Below are positions 36,696 through 49,300 of a stretch of DNA of 64,000 bases, piece by piece (the first letter of the stretch is position 1; each line of letters begins with the position of its first letter). This stretch comes from Anaspis maculata (taxonomy: Eukaryota > Arthropoda > Insecta > Coleoptera > Scraptiidae), in NCBI GenBank assembly GCA_949128115.1, contig OX421966.1:30645042-30709041 (forward strand), written 5' to 3'. The translations under genes and the position numbers were made by a program. A model generated the notes under the pieces. That model worked only from the letters and a program-made list of their open reading frames with translations. It searched no databases and was not told where the DNA came from.

Positions 36696-37355
36696 TCATT
36701 TGTCCGTACAGTCCAGAGGTTTACTAGTATCGATCGTCGGCTCGACACCACCTCCGTGATGCACTAATTGGTGAGAAGGAGGAGGAGGAGGAGGGTGCTG
36801 GAAAGCGGCGGCAACGGCAGCAGCGGCCGCGGCGGCAGCAGCAGCGGCGGCGGCGCTGGGAACCGAGGCAGCGCTGTGAATTGAGCCAGCGCTGCTGCTA
36901 CTGCTGTTGGCGCTCTTGTGTCTTTCGTTGGGGTCCATGTGCTGGCGCTGGTGCAGCAGCAGATGATTTTTCTGGAAGAAGCCCTTGTTGCAGGTCTCGC
37001 AGATGTGCGACCTGAGAGCGCAGCTGCCGTCCGGATGGCGCTTGTTGTGCTGGTGAAGACCGTGCTTGGCGCTATAGCCCTTGGAACAGTGCTGACACAA
37101 GTAGTTTTTCGCGTTGTTTTTGGCGTGATGTTGCTGGGTGGCGTTGGCGGCGGCGTGGATGTGACCGCCACCGGCGGGAACGCCGGTGTTGTGGTGGTGA
37201 TGGTGATGATGGACGCCCATGGCAAAATTGGGGTTCTGCAGGCCGGTGGTCAGGACGCACAGGTCGTTCACCAAAGACGAGTCTCCCGTGTGCAGTTTGA
37301 CGTGCAGGGCCAGCGCTTCGGGCGTGTTGAACACACATCCGCAGTGTTGGCAAAC
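36696..37355 (-). CDS. Zinc-finger gene, last coding exon (fingers 9-11 and low-complexity tail)
   Basis: A 660-bp exon with 219 codons and a TGA stop. The acceptor is CAATCTCAG before GTTTGC at 37355, which places finger 9 (C355-H375) at once after the intron. A His-run and Gly/Ala-rich linker of about 64 residues separates finger 9 from fingers 10 and 11. After finger 11 come Ser-rich, poly-Ala and poly-Pro stretches, and the C-terminus ends SKPLDCTDK. The region is GC-rich (GGC/GCC triplets) compared with the AT-rich surroundings, as expected for codon runs. No canonical AATAAA is seen close downstream on this strand; the nearest I find is at 35353-35348. Confidence 0.87.
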   Translation of the reverse strand, partial: VCQHCGCVFNTPEALALHVKLHTGDSSLVNDLCVLTTGLQNPNFAMGVHHHHHHHNTGVPAGGGHIHAAANATQQHHAKNNAKNYLCQHCSKGYSAKHGLHQHNKRHPDGSCALRSHICETCNKGFFQKNHLLLHQRQHMDPNERHKSANSSSSSAGSIHSAASVPSAAAAAAAAAAAAAVAAAFQHPPPPPPSHQLVHHGGGVEPTIDTSKPLDCTDK

Positions 37356-40300
37356 CTGAGATTGAAAGGAATGAAATGAAAATGTGTTTTATCATGCAAA
37401 GACCTCATCTCAAGGTCAAAGAACAATGAGGCGGAGTGCACCTTTGAAAAATGCGCAGTATTTAGAGGTAAAGGAGTCAAAAATAATGCAGATAGATACC
37501 GTATTTTGGACGCATCTAATACTGGCGAGTTTGGAATCCCACTAAACGTACGACGTAATGCAACGCAACGTGAAAATTCACTTAATGCCCGCTCCATGAA
37601 AATTGGCAACGATCGCAACGCAGCCGCAACGCAGAGCGCAACGTTTCTGATTGGCTGGCAAGGTATTCGCAAAGCCATCGCAACGACGCGAAAGGCTTGC
37701 GAGCCAACCAGAAAGGTTGTGCTCTGCGTTGGGTTGCGTTGCGTAATTTCATAGAGCGGCCTTAACTAGGAAGTCGCGGGTAAAAGTGAGTTCAGTCAGC
37801 TTATTTAGCAGCAAATTTTAATTTTAGTCTTGAGCGCTGCATCGCTTATTGGCTGTTCTGAGGAGGCTGGTTCATAAGAGCCAATGGGCGTCGTTGCGCT
37901 TGCGACTAAAATTAAAACTTGCGGCTAAATAAGCTGACTGAACGCACCTTAACAATCCCGCGAATTTTCACGTTGAAAGTTGCTTTACGTCGTACGGTGC
38001 GTGAGCTTGAACACGCAAACTCCCTATTATAATAGTATATCCCGTTTACTTTTTATTTCCAGTAGAATGACTTTTTGGAGCAAAAATAAAGTGACAAGCT
38101 GGAGCGCTGGGAGGATACGGCAGACGATCGTTTTAAAACACACACTGTTTATTACTGCGTACTACAATAAATACATGCCAACCTATTATTTACCAGGGAT
38201 TATTATTACATACAGCGCCCTTGATTATTAGACCTACAAGGATAACTGTCAATAGCAACCGAATAAAATTGACGTAAACAACAAAATCTGACAGCTGTCA
38301 CTTTAGAGTTCTTTTTTGTAATTATCATCAAAATATTACTCGTGCTCGAGATTTTCCCAGATAATTTTGGCAAAGCCTTTCCCTCGGGCTGGTTGTCCCT
38401 TAAATGCCCTTCTCTTACGGAATCGGGCATTTATCGCTACAACCAGCACTTGCGATCGTCTGGCCAAAATTATCGTGGAAATCTAAGCACTTGTGATATT
38501 ACTGTTGAATATCGCTGGTACTACCTCGCTTCTATCGCACTCGATCACTTCCAATTCAATACTGCTCGCAGGCCGAGGATTGGTGCTTTATATGTATAGG
38601 TCCGACTATTAATCTGGAATGTTCCATAGGTCCTCCAGCAAATTCCACAGTGACCCGGCATACGGTTTCGCGGCGACTCCCGAAAAAAATCCTACCATTC
38701 CGCGGGCATTATTATCAACGTGCCGTGGAGACGGCACCCCCGCCAATTCGTTTGATGTTTTCTAATCGAGCGTTGAAGTCTCCCCATGTATTCCAATGCC
38801 AAGCAATCGCGTACTTTCTGGAAATGTTCGGAGCTCCGGGCTTGTACACTACGATCTGATGGAAAGAGTCTAGAAAGATCGCGTGTTTTCCAGAATCGCC
38901 GCTCGTAACAGTACTTTTCATCTGCACTATGCTTTTTGAGAGATCCATTTTTAAGTGGTACCAGTAGCAACACGTCGGTCGTCGGTATGAGTAGTACTGC
39001 TCGTTATAAAAGCGCAAGGTACCTCCTGAATTTTTCACGTTCATGAGATGCAAGCGAGCGATATTATTAAGTATTTGCCTCGTAGTCTGGGGCCATTGGG
39101 TATACCGTGGGCTCCTTAATGGAGGGGTTAAGAGACCTTTCGTTTCTTATACAGGGTCTTCGAGAATGTTTAAAAACCACGTGATCAATGACCATGATTA
39201 CAAGTGACGTTCGTGCCTCCATCCGTGCCTACGCCCTACAGTCGTCACCATGCTTCGTCAAAGTGCTTGCTTACCCATGTCTAGATATAATAATGGGAAT
39301 CATTTCCAACACGTATTGTAATTTTTGAAAAAATGAACAATAATTCAGACAGAAGATTTTATTGTGATTGTGTTCTTATGCCCCGAGTAACTAACTTTCC
39401 TGAAGCTGCGCTTATGATGGATATTGGGCTGCGAACTTTTAGGAAGTCACGTGGTTCACAATCATTCTCGAAGACCCTGTACCTTGAATCAATTTCACGG
39501 CTTTCTTCATTAGAGTAAGTCATAGATAAGAGCAAGCTATGGAAAAAATGCGTTGTGTTGGCACGAATGGTCACAATGCAATCTAGATTTTGACGCCTTG
39601 ATAAATGTGCCAGGTATAATGTGACGGCTGTCACCGTCAGCTCAACGCGATGCACTCGCAAGTAGAAATTTCCGAGGCTGCGCAGCTAAAGTAGGTAAAA
39701 AGTAAGTCCCCCTGCAGTGGAAGTTGTGATGTGGTCCGGCAAGGGTCGTCTCTACCATGGTTGGCGGTCTTTCAGCGACGCTGCCAGTTGACCGGCGCGC
39801 GGCTAGAATGACTAAAATGATGAACAAGCGGCCCCAAGCACGCCAGTACTATGTAAAATGCAGTAAAACACCCACCGAGTAGTAAGTACTTCCTACCCTA
39901 GCTTATACCGTGTGTTTTTCGAAAACCGCACCAGCCCGCAACTTTTTCCCTATGGGATATACAGGTGATTCAAAAGTGTCGGATCACCTTGAGGGTGCGT
40001 AATATGGAGGTGTAGTGGAATGCTGAAAAGTTGTTGAGAAAATTCTACGTCTTTTAATTTTGAAGTTATTAAGGTGCATTCAGTCAGCTTATTTAGCAGC
40101 AAGTTTCAATTTTAGCCGTAAGCGCTGCATCGCTTACTGATGGCTGATCTGAGGCTGAGGCTGATTCATAAAAGCCAATGGGCGTCGCTGCACTTTAGAT
40201 TAAAATTAAAACTTGCGGCTAAATAAACTGATTGAACGCACATTTATGGAGGGAAAAAAGTTGGTCCTTCGATCGCTTCTATTTTCGTCATTTCAAAATA

Positions 40301-43300
40301 TATCAGTAAGGCGTTCATGAAGAAATATTGAGTACAAAAAATTAACCTCTGAGTCTATATTGAATTTTTGTTTTCTATCCAGGGTGAGTCATAAACTGCA
40401 ACAATTTTGTTTTCCTAGAAAACCAGAAGCAAAAGAATTCTATTGAAATGAATTGTTTTTTATTGTACCATGCGATCAACAAAATTCGGAATTGAGGTAG
40501 GCTGTGATCTGGTCAAATTTCAGAATGTCAACCTGCTTTCGGCCAGAGCACAGCCTACCCCAATTCCGAATTTTGTTGATCGCATGGTACTGTACATGGG
40601 TTATGGGACTGTGACTGTTTGCAGGTACTTTTAGAAGAAAAAATCATTTTCAGGATTCATGACTCACCCTGTATACAAGACTGAAATTCATAACAGATTC
40701 AGAAGTTGATTTTTTTGTACTCATTGTTTTTCCATAAACAGTTCACTAAAATCTTTTGAAACAACGAAAATAGGAGCGATCGAAGGACTAACTTTTGTCC
40801 CTCCATTATTTCAAAACTAGAAGAGATAGAATTTTTCCAGCACTCCACTACACCCTCTCAGAAATAGTCTTAGAAATTCTCTATGATGAAAGATGACGAT
40901 TTTATAGCGAATTGAATATTACGCGAATGTGATAAATCATTACCACCAAAGTCCACCATTTGAGTCAATTGTTCTCTCGATGCATTGTATTAGGTCAACT
41001 ACTGTCATTTCGGGGTTGTATAGGCATAGCCATAGGTTGCCATGGCAACGGCGCCCTGACCTACACCAACCTAAGTTACCACAAATTGAGCGTATTAATT
41101 CACCATGTTGCAGAGAAAGTGAAAAGAATCAATTGAGAAGCTTCTATACCAACCTGTTTGATTAGCACGGGCGCGGAGCCCTGGTGGGGGGAATGATGAG
41201 CTTTGATGTGTGTAGAGAGATCCAGCTTCGTCTGGAAAGATTCGCCGCAGCTGGAGCAGGGATAGGGAAAGTCTCCGGTGTGGCCTCGCATGTGCGCCAC
41301 CAGGGTGCGCTTTTGGAAGAATTCCTTGTGGCACACGACGCACGAATGAGGTTCCCTACCGTGGAGACGGCCGTGGTTCACCAATTCGAATTTACGCGTG
41401 AAGGCAGCGCCACAGTCGGGACACACAAACGAATTGAGAGAGCCGTGAAATCTGGAGTGCATTACCTTAAAAAAAATTGTGGTTCATTTAGATTTTTTAT
41501 TACGTACGATTTGTAAGTTTATTAGCCAATTTAAACAATAATCCTGAATCCTATGTTGACTTTGGCATCATTATTAGCCAAAATTAACTAGTTTTACTTG
41601 GCTTCAACAATCAATTGCGGGTCTAGCAATAAAAACACCCCACATTCATGTACGATCGCACGCAAAATAAACGGAGACAGTGTTTCGCGCGGAGTGTACT
41701 GATTTAATGGATTTTAGCCTTCTTGCCACTGTGACACCAAGCCAAAATTCAGTGAATCGGTACACTCCGCGCGAAACACTGTCTCCGTTTATTTTGCGTG
41801 CGATCGTACCTTAGATTTTCGTGCTTTTGCAAAGAAAGCAAGCAGTATTATAAACCAATTTTTTTTGACTCAAGAATAAAAAACTGACTTGTGCGAAAAT
41901 ATATCAAGATCATGTGGTAATCTTCGTTTTTAACCAGCATGTTTGGCCGTTTTTCAGTTAGAATCCTGTTATTCTGGATCCGCGCAATCAGATCCGCGAA
42001 TTTCAAAGTACTGACGCGTTGAAGTAAAGTGTCCAAATACAGCGCTTCGACGTGTCGCCGGTGATACTTTCATCGACCAATAGGAAATCAGAATTTTGAC
42101 AGAGGGGAATACTGAGGACTTCATATTGGCCTGCGACAGTGTCGTCGGCGTCGATGCTCTGTGAACTCAACTTTAGCCATTTTGAATTTTGATATCCTTG
42201 TTTTTAGCCAGGATGTGTTATATATTCAGAACCCACGTTATTCTGCATCTGCGCAATCAAAAAAATCATGTATGTTTTCATGATTTGACTTGCTCTACGT
42301 ACTTCAAAGTTTGACAACTTATTTTAAAATTACATCTGCATACGTCCAGCAGAACTGTTATTCGAGTGATCTGGGCAAATGTTCTAGTTGGACATTGTCA
42401 GCTTGCCGCCTTCCTACCTGGTGTGAAATAGTAGGGAGTTTGCGTGCACACGTCCGTACGACGACGTAACGTAACTTTCAACGTGAAAATAGACGAGTTT
42501 GTTATTTGGAATTCCTTAGTTACAGGGGAATTTTCACGTTCTACGTTGCGTTGCGTCGTAAGTTGCGTCGTACGTTGCGTGAAATCGCAAACTCCCCATT
42601 GCACTTTCGCGACTCGCGATATCTCGGCAAAACCGAGAAAAACTCGAACCTCAGGGGGCTCAGAAGAATGGGAAATGGGAAATTGAAAGTATCTCACTTG
42701 GATTTTACACAAATACACCGATTTTGGCCCGCTCACCCTTGAAATTTGAATGTTTGGCTTTTTTGTAGATACGTAAATCCAGGTGCAACACGTTGCTGGG
42801 AAGATCGACGTTTGTCACCAGATTATGCATGACTTAGCGCGTCTTTTTGGCTGGGGTAGGCCAAACAAAGGGTCGATGATTCAAAACGGCGTCACTAAAG
42901 AAGTTGATTTATTTTTCGCAAATTGCCAATTTCAGTGCCTCGATGCCTTAGCGTATTGACCTAAAATTTAGGACAGGTCGGAAAAATCGGGCGCTTTTTC
43001 AATAAAATAGAACCAAGCGTATCCTGTTCTGACAAATTAATGAAATAGGTTTATCGAATCGCGAATAGTTCAGAAAACTTTTAAACAAAATCTCTCAGGT
43101 CACACGAATCACAGTTTTGCTGGGCATACTATACAATAGTGATGTAAAATGTCCGGACAATTATGATTGGGTCAATTGTCCACTATAATTGCCCGACAAT
43201 TGTCTGGTCAATTATGGACATTTATGAAAATTATCAAAAATAACGGAAAACGATTCTAGGGCCCAAGACCTTTAAAATAAGGGGTTATACTTATGTTAAG

Positions 43301-46300
43301 TTTGATTAATTGGTTTGGTTTTGTTGGATAGGTACTGTACAATTATGCTTAAATACGAATAGTAACAAAATTAACGAAGTACCTAAACCTGGTTTATGTT
43401 GACTGTTGAGTTATATAACAAATTAGATTTTAAAATGACTTTAATTGGAAATGTCAATCAAATTAGTTTGAAAAGCAAAAAAAAAATATAAAAAACAATA
43501 TATTACTTTTTTTTATTCAATATACCTCGGGTTCCACCAAACTTTTATCAGCGTGATAACTTTATCACTCTGATAGTAACTAAGCAACTGGCCATCCTAT
43601 TGGCTGGTGCATAGCAACTATTAGCGTGATAGATTTAATCTGCTCTTAAAATTTTGGTGGAACCCGAGGTTAGAAAGATAAAGTAACAATAATAATCTCT
43701 TATTTTGAAACATAAAAAATTAATCAAACTCTCGAAACACAAACTCGGACAAACGGACAGATCAAACACGAAGAAACACGAATAAAGACAGAGGTGGGAA
43801 ATTATTTACGTTTATAGTTTTGTTTTTAGCTCATAGATGGCGTATCCGGGCAATTTCAAAATTGCCCGGACAAGTATCATATTGCCCGGACAAATAAGGA
43901 CAATTGTCCGGGCGATTCTGGACACTTTTATAAATGTCTTACATCACTACTATACAATAACCGTAAATCTTTAGGATTCAACATATATAGCAAAATCGGA
44001 CTTCTTATAGAAGAGGCTGAAGGGTTTTTGAATGAATATGAAAATTATTCTTAAAAATAAAAAAGATATTTACAAGGTGATCCTTCTGGGAGAAAGACTC
44101 TCCACAATCCTCACAGACAAAGGGTCGCTCTCCTGCATGGAACTTGCTGTGAGTCGTCAGATGCCTTTTCACAGGAAACGCCTGTCCACATTCTCCACAT
44201 ATGAATGGCTTCTCTCGGCTGTGAACCTAAAACACCATAAAAATTAAATCAATTGCTTTTTCTCAATGATATCATCGTGCCCATGGAGCCAACAGCAACA
44301 GGCACACCCCATGATTTTTCGTTGTTTAATGACGCAGGTCCCGTACCGCTTCCTGACTATTTACAGAGTTGGTACTGTTAACTTTGCCGGCAGTAGCTCA
44401 GTGGTTGGAGCGCTGGACTGCGAACCTAAAGGCAGTGAGTTCGATACCACACCGCAGCAGTGATGGAAGATTTACTGCTCGCGAGATGAGAACTATACTG
44501 TTCTATCTGCACTTTTTGTAGGAAATGTTTTCGAACTTCGAACCAGAAAAAAGTGAACGAGATGTTTCATGATATCAACAATTAAACCATCCACGGGAAA
44601 AAAAGCCTTTTCCTCAAGTTTCTGATCTAATTGCTCATATCATGAAACATTCCGTTAATTTTTTGCTGGTTCGAAGTTCTAAAAATTTTTCTACAAAAAG
44701 TGCAGATATAACATTATTATGTAGTTCTCAGCTCGCGTGCTGTCGTCAATCTTTCCGGCAAGCGACCCACCCCGTCGCTATAAATAATTGGGTACCTGCG
44801 CTCTGTGTGAACTAGGGGAATAAGGCGGTTGTCTAAGGCGTGACGCTTACCCCATCACCTCGGACCCCCAGGGGTCGGCGACAACCGGGTAGTGGATACA
44901 AAGAACGGAAGCTTTAACCTTCCGCTTTGTGGGCGAAGTCCCTCAATGGGGTGTAGAGCCACACTATTATATGTTGGTACTTCTAAGTACAGGTATGTCT
45001 CATCCAAACGAAAATACATCAAATTTGAGATCAAATTCTTATGTGAAAAATATGCTTGCTGTTGACATCCGGTATAATAGAGATTGAGTAAGAGATATCT
45101 TGATCACAGGCTCTCAAAACAGTCAAGTTTTATCATCATTCACGTGCAATTTACTAGTTTTCCTGTATAAATAAGTAACAAGGGATTGAACAAAATCGTT
45201 TTCATTTTATCAGTGTACCACCGTGGTGCATGAGTGCAACGCAAAAACGGCAATTTATCTAAAACCTCTATACTTCGTGTCAACGTGTACCCAAGGACCT
45301 TTTGTCTAACAAGTTTTAGGTCGCCATGCAAACCTGGCCAACTTGACGTTCAAGTTTGTCTTGTTTCGAGTGATTTATAATTATGATAAATATGTTATCG
45401 TCAGTAACCCAAGTAACAACAATATTAATTAGTTCTCATCGATTTCTTCGAAAAATGAGGTGATCGCGAATAAAAAATTGAACACTTTTATTTTTTATTC
45501 GTTTTTTTGACTCCCCGTATGTTAAAACGTCGAGATCTGCCGAAAAAAAATTCGTATCGGTCGGTCTGTATGTTAGTCTTTAAGTTTTTTTTTAACCCCC
45601 CTGATTGATTTCTAAACCGTTTGACCGATTTCGACCAAATTTGGTATGCACGTATGGTTATGATAGAAAAGAGAAAATGTGATTTTCAACGTGATCTGTC
45701 AACGAGAAATGTCAATGTCAAAGAGTGACCGAAAGTCTTGATGTAACAATTTTCATTTTTGATAGCTGATTTTGGAGCCCTTGGAAAACTCTCTTCCAAA
45801 CATGTGAAAGTTATGACCTGTCATCTGTCAAAAGTTATAGGCTGTCAAAATAAAAACTTTGAGGTTAAATAACTCGAGAAGTACCGAACGGATTTCAACC
45901 AAATCTGGTTTGCGGCAAGAGTATCCGCCAGGGACTCGATGAAATATGTGCAGCTCCGATTGAAATCAGGCGTGCAACTTTGATGAAAAAAATCAAATTT
46001 CTTCGGAAAACAGGTAAAAATGAGCTTGCCCCACTTTTTTTCCGAAGTCTCTGGATCGATTGCAATACAACTTTGTGAACATGCGTCTGGTAGTGTGCAG
46101 ACGTGAAAAAAGCTTTTGGTTCTGAAATGTCAGTCAGATGTAATACAACATAATTAAATAGGAACGTCCATTTCTTTTTCGCAATTTTTCAAATCTTTGG
46201 AAAAATATTTGACGGGTGAAATGTTTGGTTAAAATTTTGTTGCCCCCGCTAAAACTGGAAACAAAATTGTCGAAAATACTCACATTTCGATGAAATGACA

Positions 46301-49300
46301 TGAAAATTTCAGGCCGCGCCCAGGTACCAGAAATATTGAAATTTTGTGTATACATGTGCGAGGTCATAGCTACGAGACACTTTGAAAAAGTGTTTAAAAC
46401 AAAAATCTGCTCAAAAGGACGTTTCACTCTTGAGATATGATTTTTTGAAAATCGTATCATCTCGACAATACAAGGTGTTCCAGCAACGATAGCAAAAAAA
46501 ATAACGGTGGGTAGATCTCGTCAAAATATGACGGAAGCCTAGATACCATTTTGCAAAGTTTGGTCTAGTAACGAAGATACAGCCCTTCAAAGTTGACTTT
46601 TTTCCTCGCTTTTTTCGGACTTGAAAAAATTGTAGCTCAGTGACGTTTTTTAGAATATAACTCAAATTCAGAATACACTGATTTATCGAAATTATCTATT
46701 GATCTGCCAAATTTTGAAAGAATTCAACCAGTGCAGTGGTGTAATAGTTATGAGGGTCAATAATTTAGAAGGATCCGAAGAAAAGTTGACTTGAGGTCAC
46801 CCCTCATAACTTCTACGCCACTAATTGGATTCTTTCAAAATTTGGCAGGTTGATGGATAACTATGACAAACCAGCTTATGCTAAGTTAAGCCCCCAGTTA
46901 AGCCTGAATTTGTCAAAACGCTCCTGAGTTGAGTACAAATTTTTGAAATCCGAAAAAAGCGAATTTTGAAGGGCTGGATCTTCGTCATTAGGCCGAACTT
47001 TGCATAATAGTATATAAGTTTTCGTCATGTTTTTACGAGATCTACTTAGAGTTGAATTTTTTGCTATCATCGCTGAAACACCATGTATATCGTAAATTTC
47101 TTGATAAATTTTTATTTTATCTTATTTTTTCGGAAATATTTGACCGATGCTGATGTAACTCAGTACAGGGGGTGGAAGTCGTTGGTGGAAATGTAAAAAT
47201 GAAATTTTCATTGTGATCTGTCGACGGAAATGTCACTGTCAAAGTGACAGGAGATTTAGATGTAACTAAACTGCGCAACAAATATGTTGTCGCAAGGGAA
47301 AAATTGGTCCGACTTTGGACCACAATAACTTTTGAATAACGCAAACCATTTCGATTCTGTTTTGACGGTTAGCGAGCTCAGTTTTTCCGTTATTCATCTC
47401 CAGGAGGTGAAGATCAGGAAGCTCTATGTAAAATATCCACAGGGTGAAATGTACAGTACAAAATTTTAGCAGATTCAACGGACCCCCATTTTCAGAATAA
47501 TTTTTTTTCTCAAATGTAAATGTAAGGATCATAAAGCGTGATGTTTTGGCTTGCGCCCAGTTTTGAAATATTTGGAATCGGAACTCTGGTTCTGACTTTG
47601 ATTTTTTTTCTCTTCGAGGATGCTGATTTATCCTATCGCTACAAGGAAGACTATGTTAGCCTAGGGAGCCTGTCACCATCAAAAACTAAAATTGGCCATC
47701 AGCATCAAGTTCAGGAGGTCAAAATGACAAAGAAAGCTTGTTTCAATTGTGAAAATCTGATCAAATTCAATTTTTAAGGAAAACACCTGTATCGCCCATT
47801 TTGAATGAACCTCCTTTTTGAAGCCTTGATCAAGGTATTCCAGACGGTCTGCGAGTTGCTGAGAACCGTTGCTGAGAACCGTTCAAGCAACAATATTCGT
47901 GTATTGCAACCTCCTATCGTCAGAGTAACATAGTCTTCTTTGTAGGGATAGGATAAATCAGCATCCTCCAAGAGAAAAAATCATTAAATCAGAACCAGAC
48001 TTTCGATTTCAAAAATTTCAAAACTGGGCGCAAGCTTAAACATAACGCTTTATAATCCTTTCATTTGCGTTTAAGAAAAAAAAATTATTCTGAAAATGGG
48101 GGTCCGTTGAATTTGCTAAAATTTTGTACTGTTTTACATTTCACCCTGTAGATATTTTACATGGAGCTTCCTGATCCTCACGTCCTGAAAGTGAATAACG
48201 AAAAGACTGAGTTTGCTAACTGTCAAAACAGAATCGAAATGGTTTGTGTCATTCAAAAGTTATTGTGGTTCAAACTCGGACCAATTTTTCCCTCGCGACA
48301 ACATATTTGTTGCGTAGTTTATTTCAACATTTGACACTCGATTTGACAGCTCTTTTCAAAGCTGTTCAAAAACTCTACTCAAAACATGCAGAAATTATGA
48401 TATATCTGTGATCTGTCAAAAGCTATAAACTGTCAAAGCCGAGACTTGATGTTCTTAGCATACAATTACCAATAACAAAAACAATCTAAGCATTTTTACA
48501 AGCTTAAAAAATCGGTTGTGTCACCCCAAAACTTTCCCGGCGGTATCTAGAGACGTCACTTATAATTATGATTGAAGCGTCGCTTCGTTTCACTTGGAGA
48601 TATAAGAAAAATTTCTGCGGAATTGAGCGGGCGAGTAAAGTAGGAGCCCTATCAGGGCTTCAAATGGCGGGAAGACTGGAGGACACCATGCACACCTATA
48701 TCAGTAACATTGTATGACCGTCAGTTTGACGTAGATATAGTCTGTTCACTTGTACCGTGATTCTAGTCGGCTGTGAGATTTTGTTTCCAAGTTTCCAAAT
48801 GTGAAATATAGAAAATCCCCAAAACTTTGCAGTTGGCTGCTCTGGCCGGACCAGTTTTGAAACACATTTTTTGCGTATTTCCTCTGCAGATAGCCGGAAC
48901 ATTTTTGCGGGACGTGATGTCAGACGCTTCCATTTTATTGGAAAATGTTTCGACCTGTTTTTAATTTTTGCCGATGAACAAATAAATCAAAAGAGCCTTG
49001 ACATTTGACAGTTGTGAAAAATATTTCTAACCTCTTGAAGCCGGTTCAACTTTCGGTGGTTCAAATTGAAAAGTATACAATGTCTTTCGTCCAAAAAAGG
49101 GGCCCCATGTATTCATCAACCCTTTCGCCTCTTCCAGCCAAAAATACACGCCAAACCCTGAGAAATTATAGGTGATACAAGGATCGCCGTCGATCGCCGT
49201 GCAGTCTGTCATTGGCAAAAGAATTTACGTAAAAAAGTAAATAAAACCAAATTTCAAAAAACCCAGCCGCTCAAAGTTGCGTATTTGACCGAAATTGATG

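Larger units (their letters stand above)
37524..38024. mobile_element. MITE of the GGGAGTTTGCG family, split by two other MITEs
   Basis: The left arm (AAACGTACGACGTAATGCAACG) and right arm (TTACGTCGTACGGTGCGTGA.., ending CGCAAACTCCC) belong to the unit of the 33.7-kb array. Between them are two further palindromic elements (37586-37761 and 37785-37948). Confidence 0.7.
40004..40860. mobile_element. Foldback element with nested MITE and apical hairpin
   Basis: Outer blocks GGTGTAGTGGAATGCTG and CAGCACTCCACTACACC, then the TCGATCGCTTCTATTTTCGT block and CAGGGTGAGTCAT, all inverted in the right arm. A MITE (40073-40242) interrupts the left arm only. The apex is the hairpin 40465-40590. Confidence 0.85.
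37356..41153 (-). other. Intron 3 of zinc-finger gene, with nested elements
   Basis: About 3.8 kb between coding exons 3 and 4. It holds a nest of MITEs (37524-38024), a truncated solo LTR (38122-38910) and a foldback (40004-40860) that itself contains a MITE and a hairpin. The parts at 38911-40000 and 40861-41150 have no recognised feature. Confidence 0.75.

Noticed and set aside
36918..37379. 153-codon open frame on the plus strand opposite the last zinc-finger exon
   Set aside because: Shadow of the GC-rich minus-strand coding exon.
44386..44460. Functional tRNA gene
   Set aside because: A- and B-box motifs are present but acceptor and anticodon stems do not pair, and a SINE body follows.
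47538..47971. Mirror-image open frames with the peptide EDADLSYRYKEDYV
   Set aside because: They are encoded by the two inverted arms of the foldback at 47267-48321.
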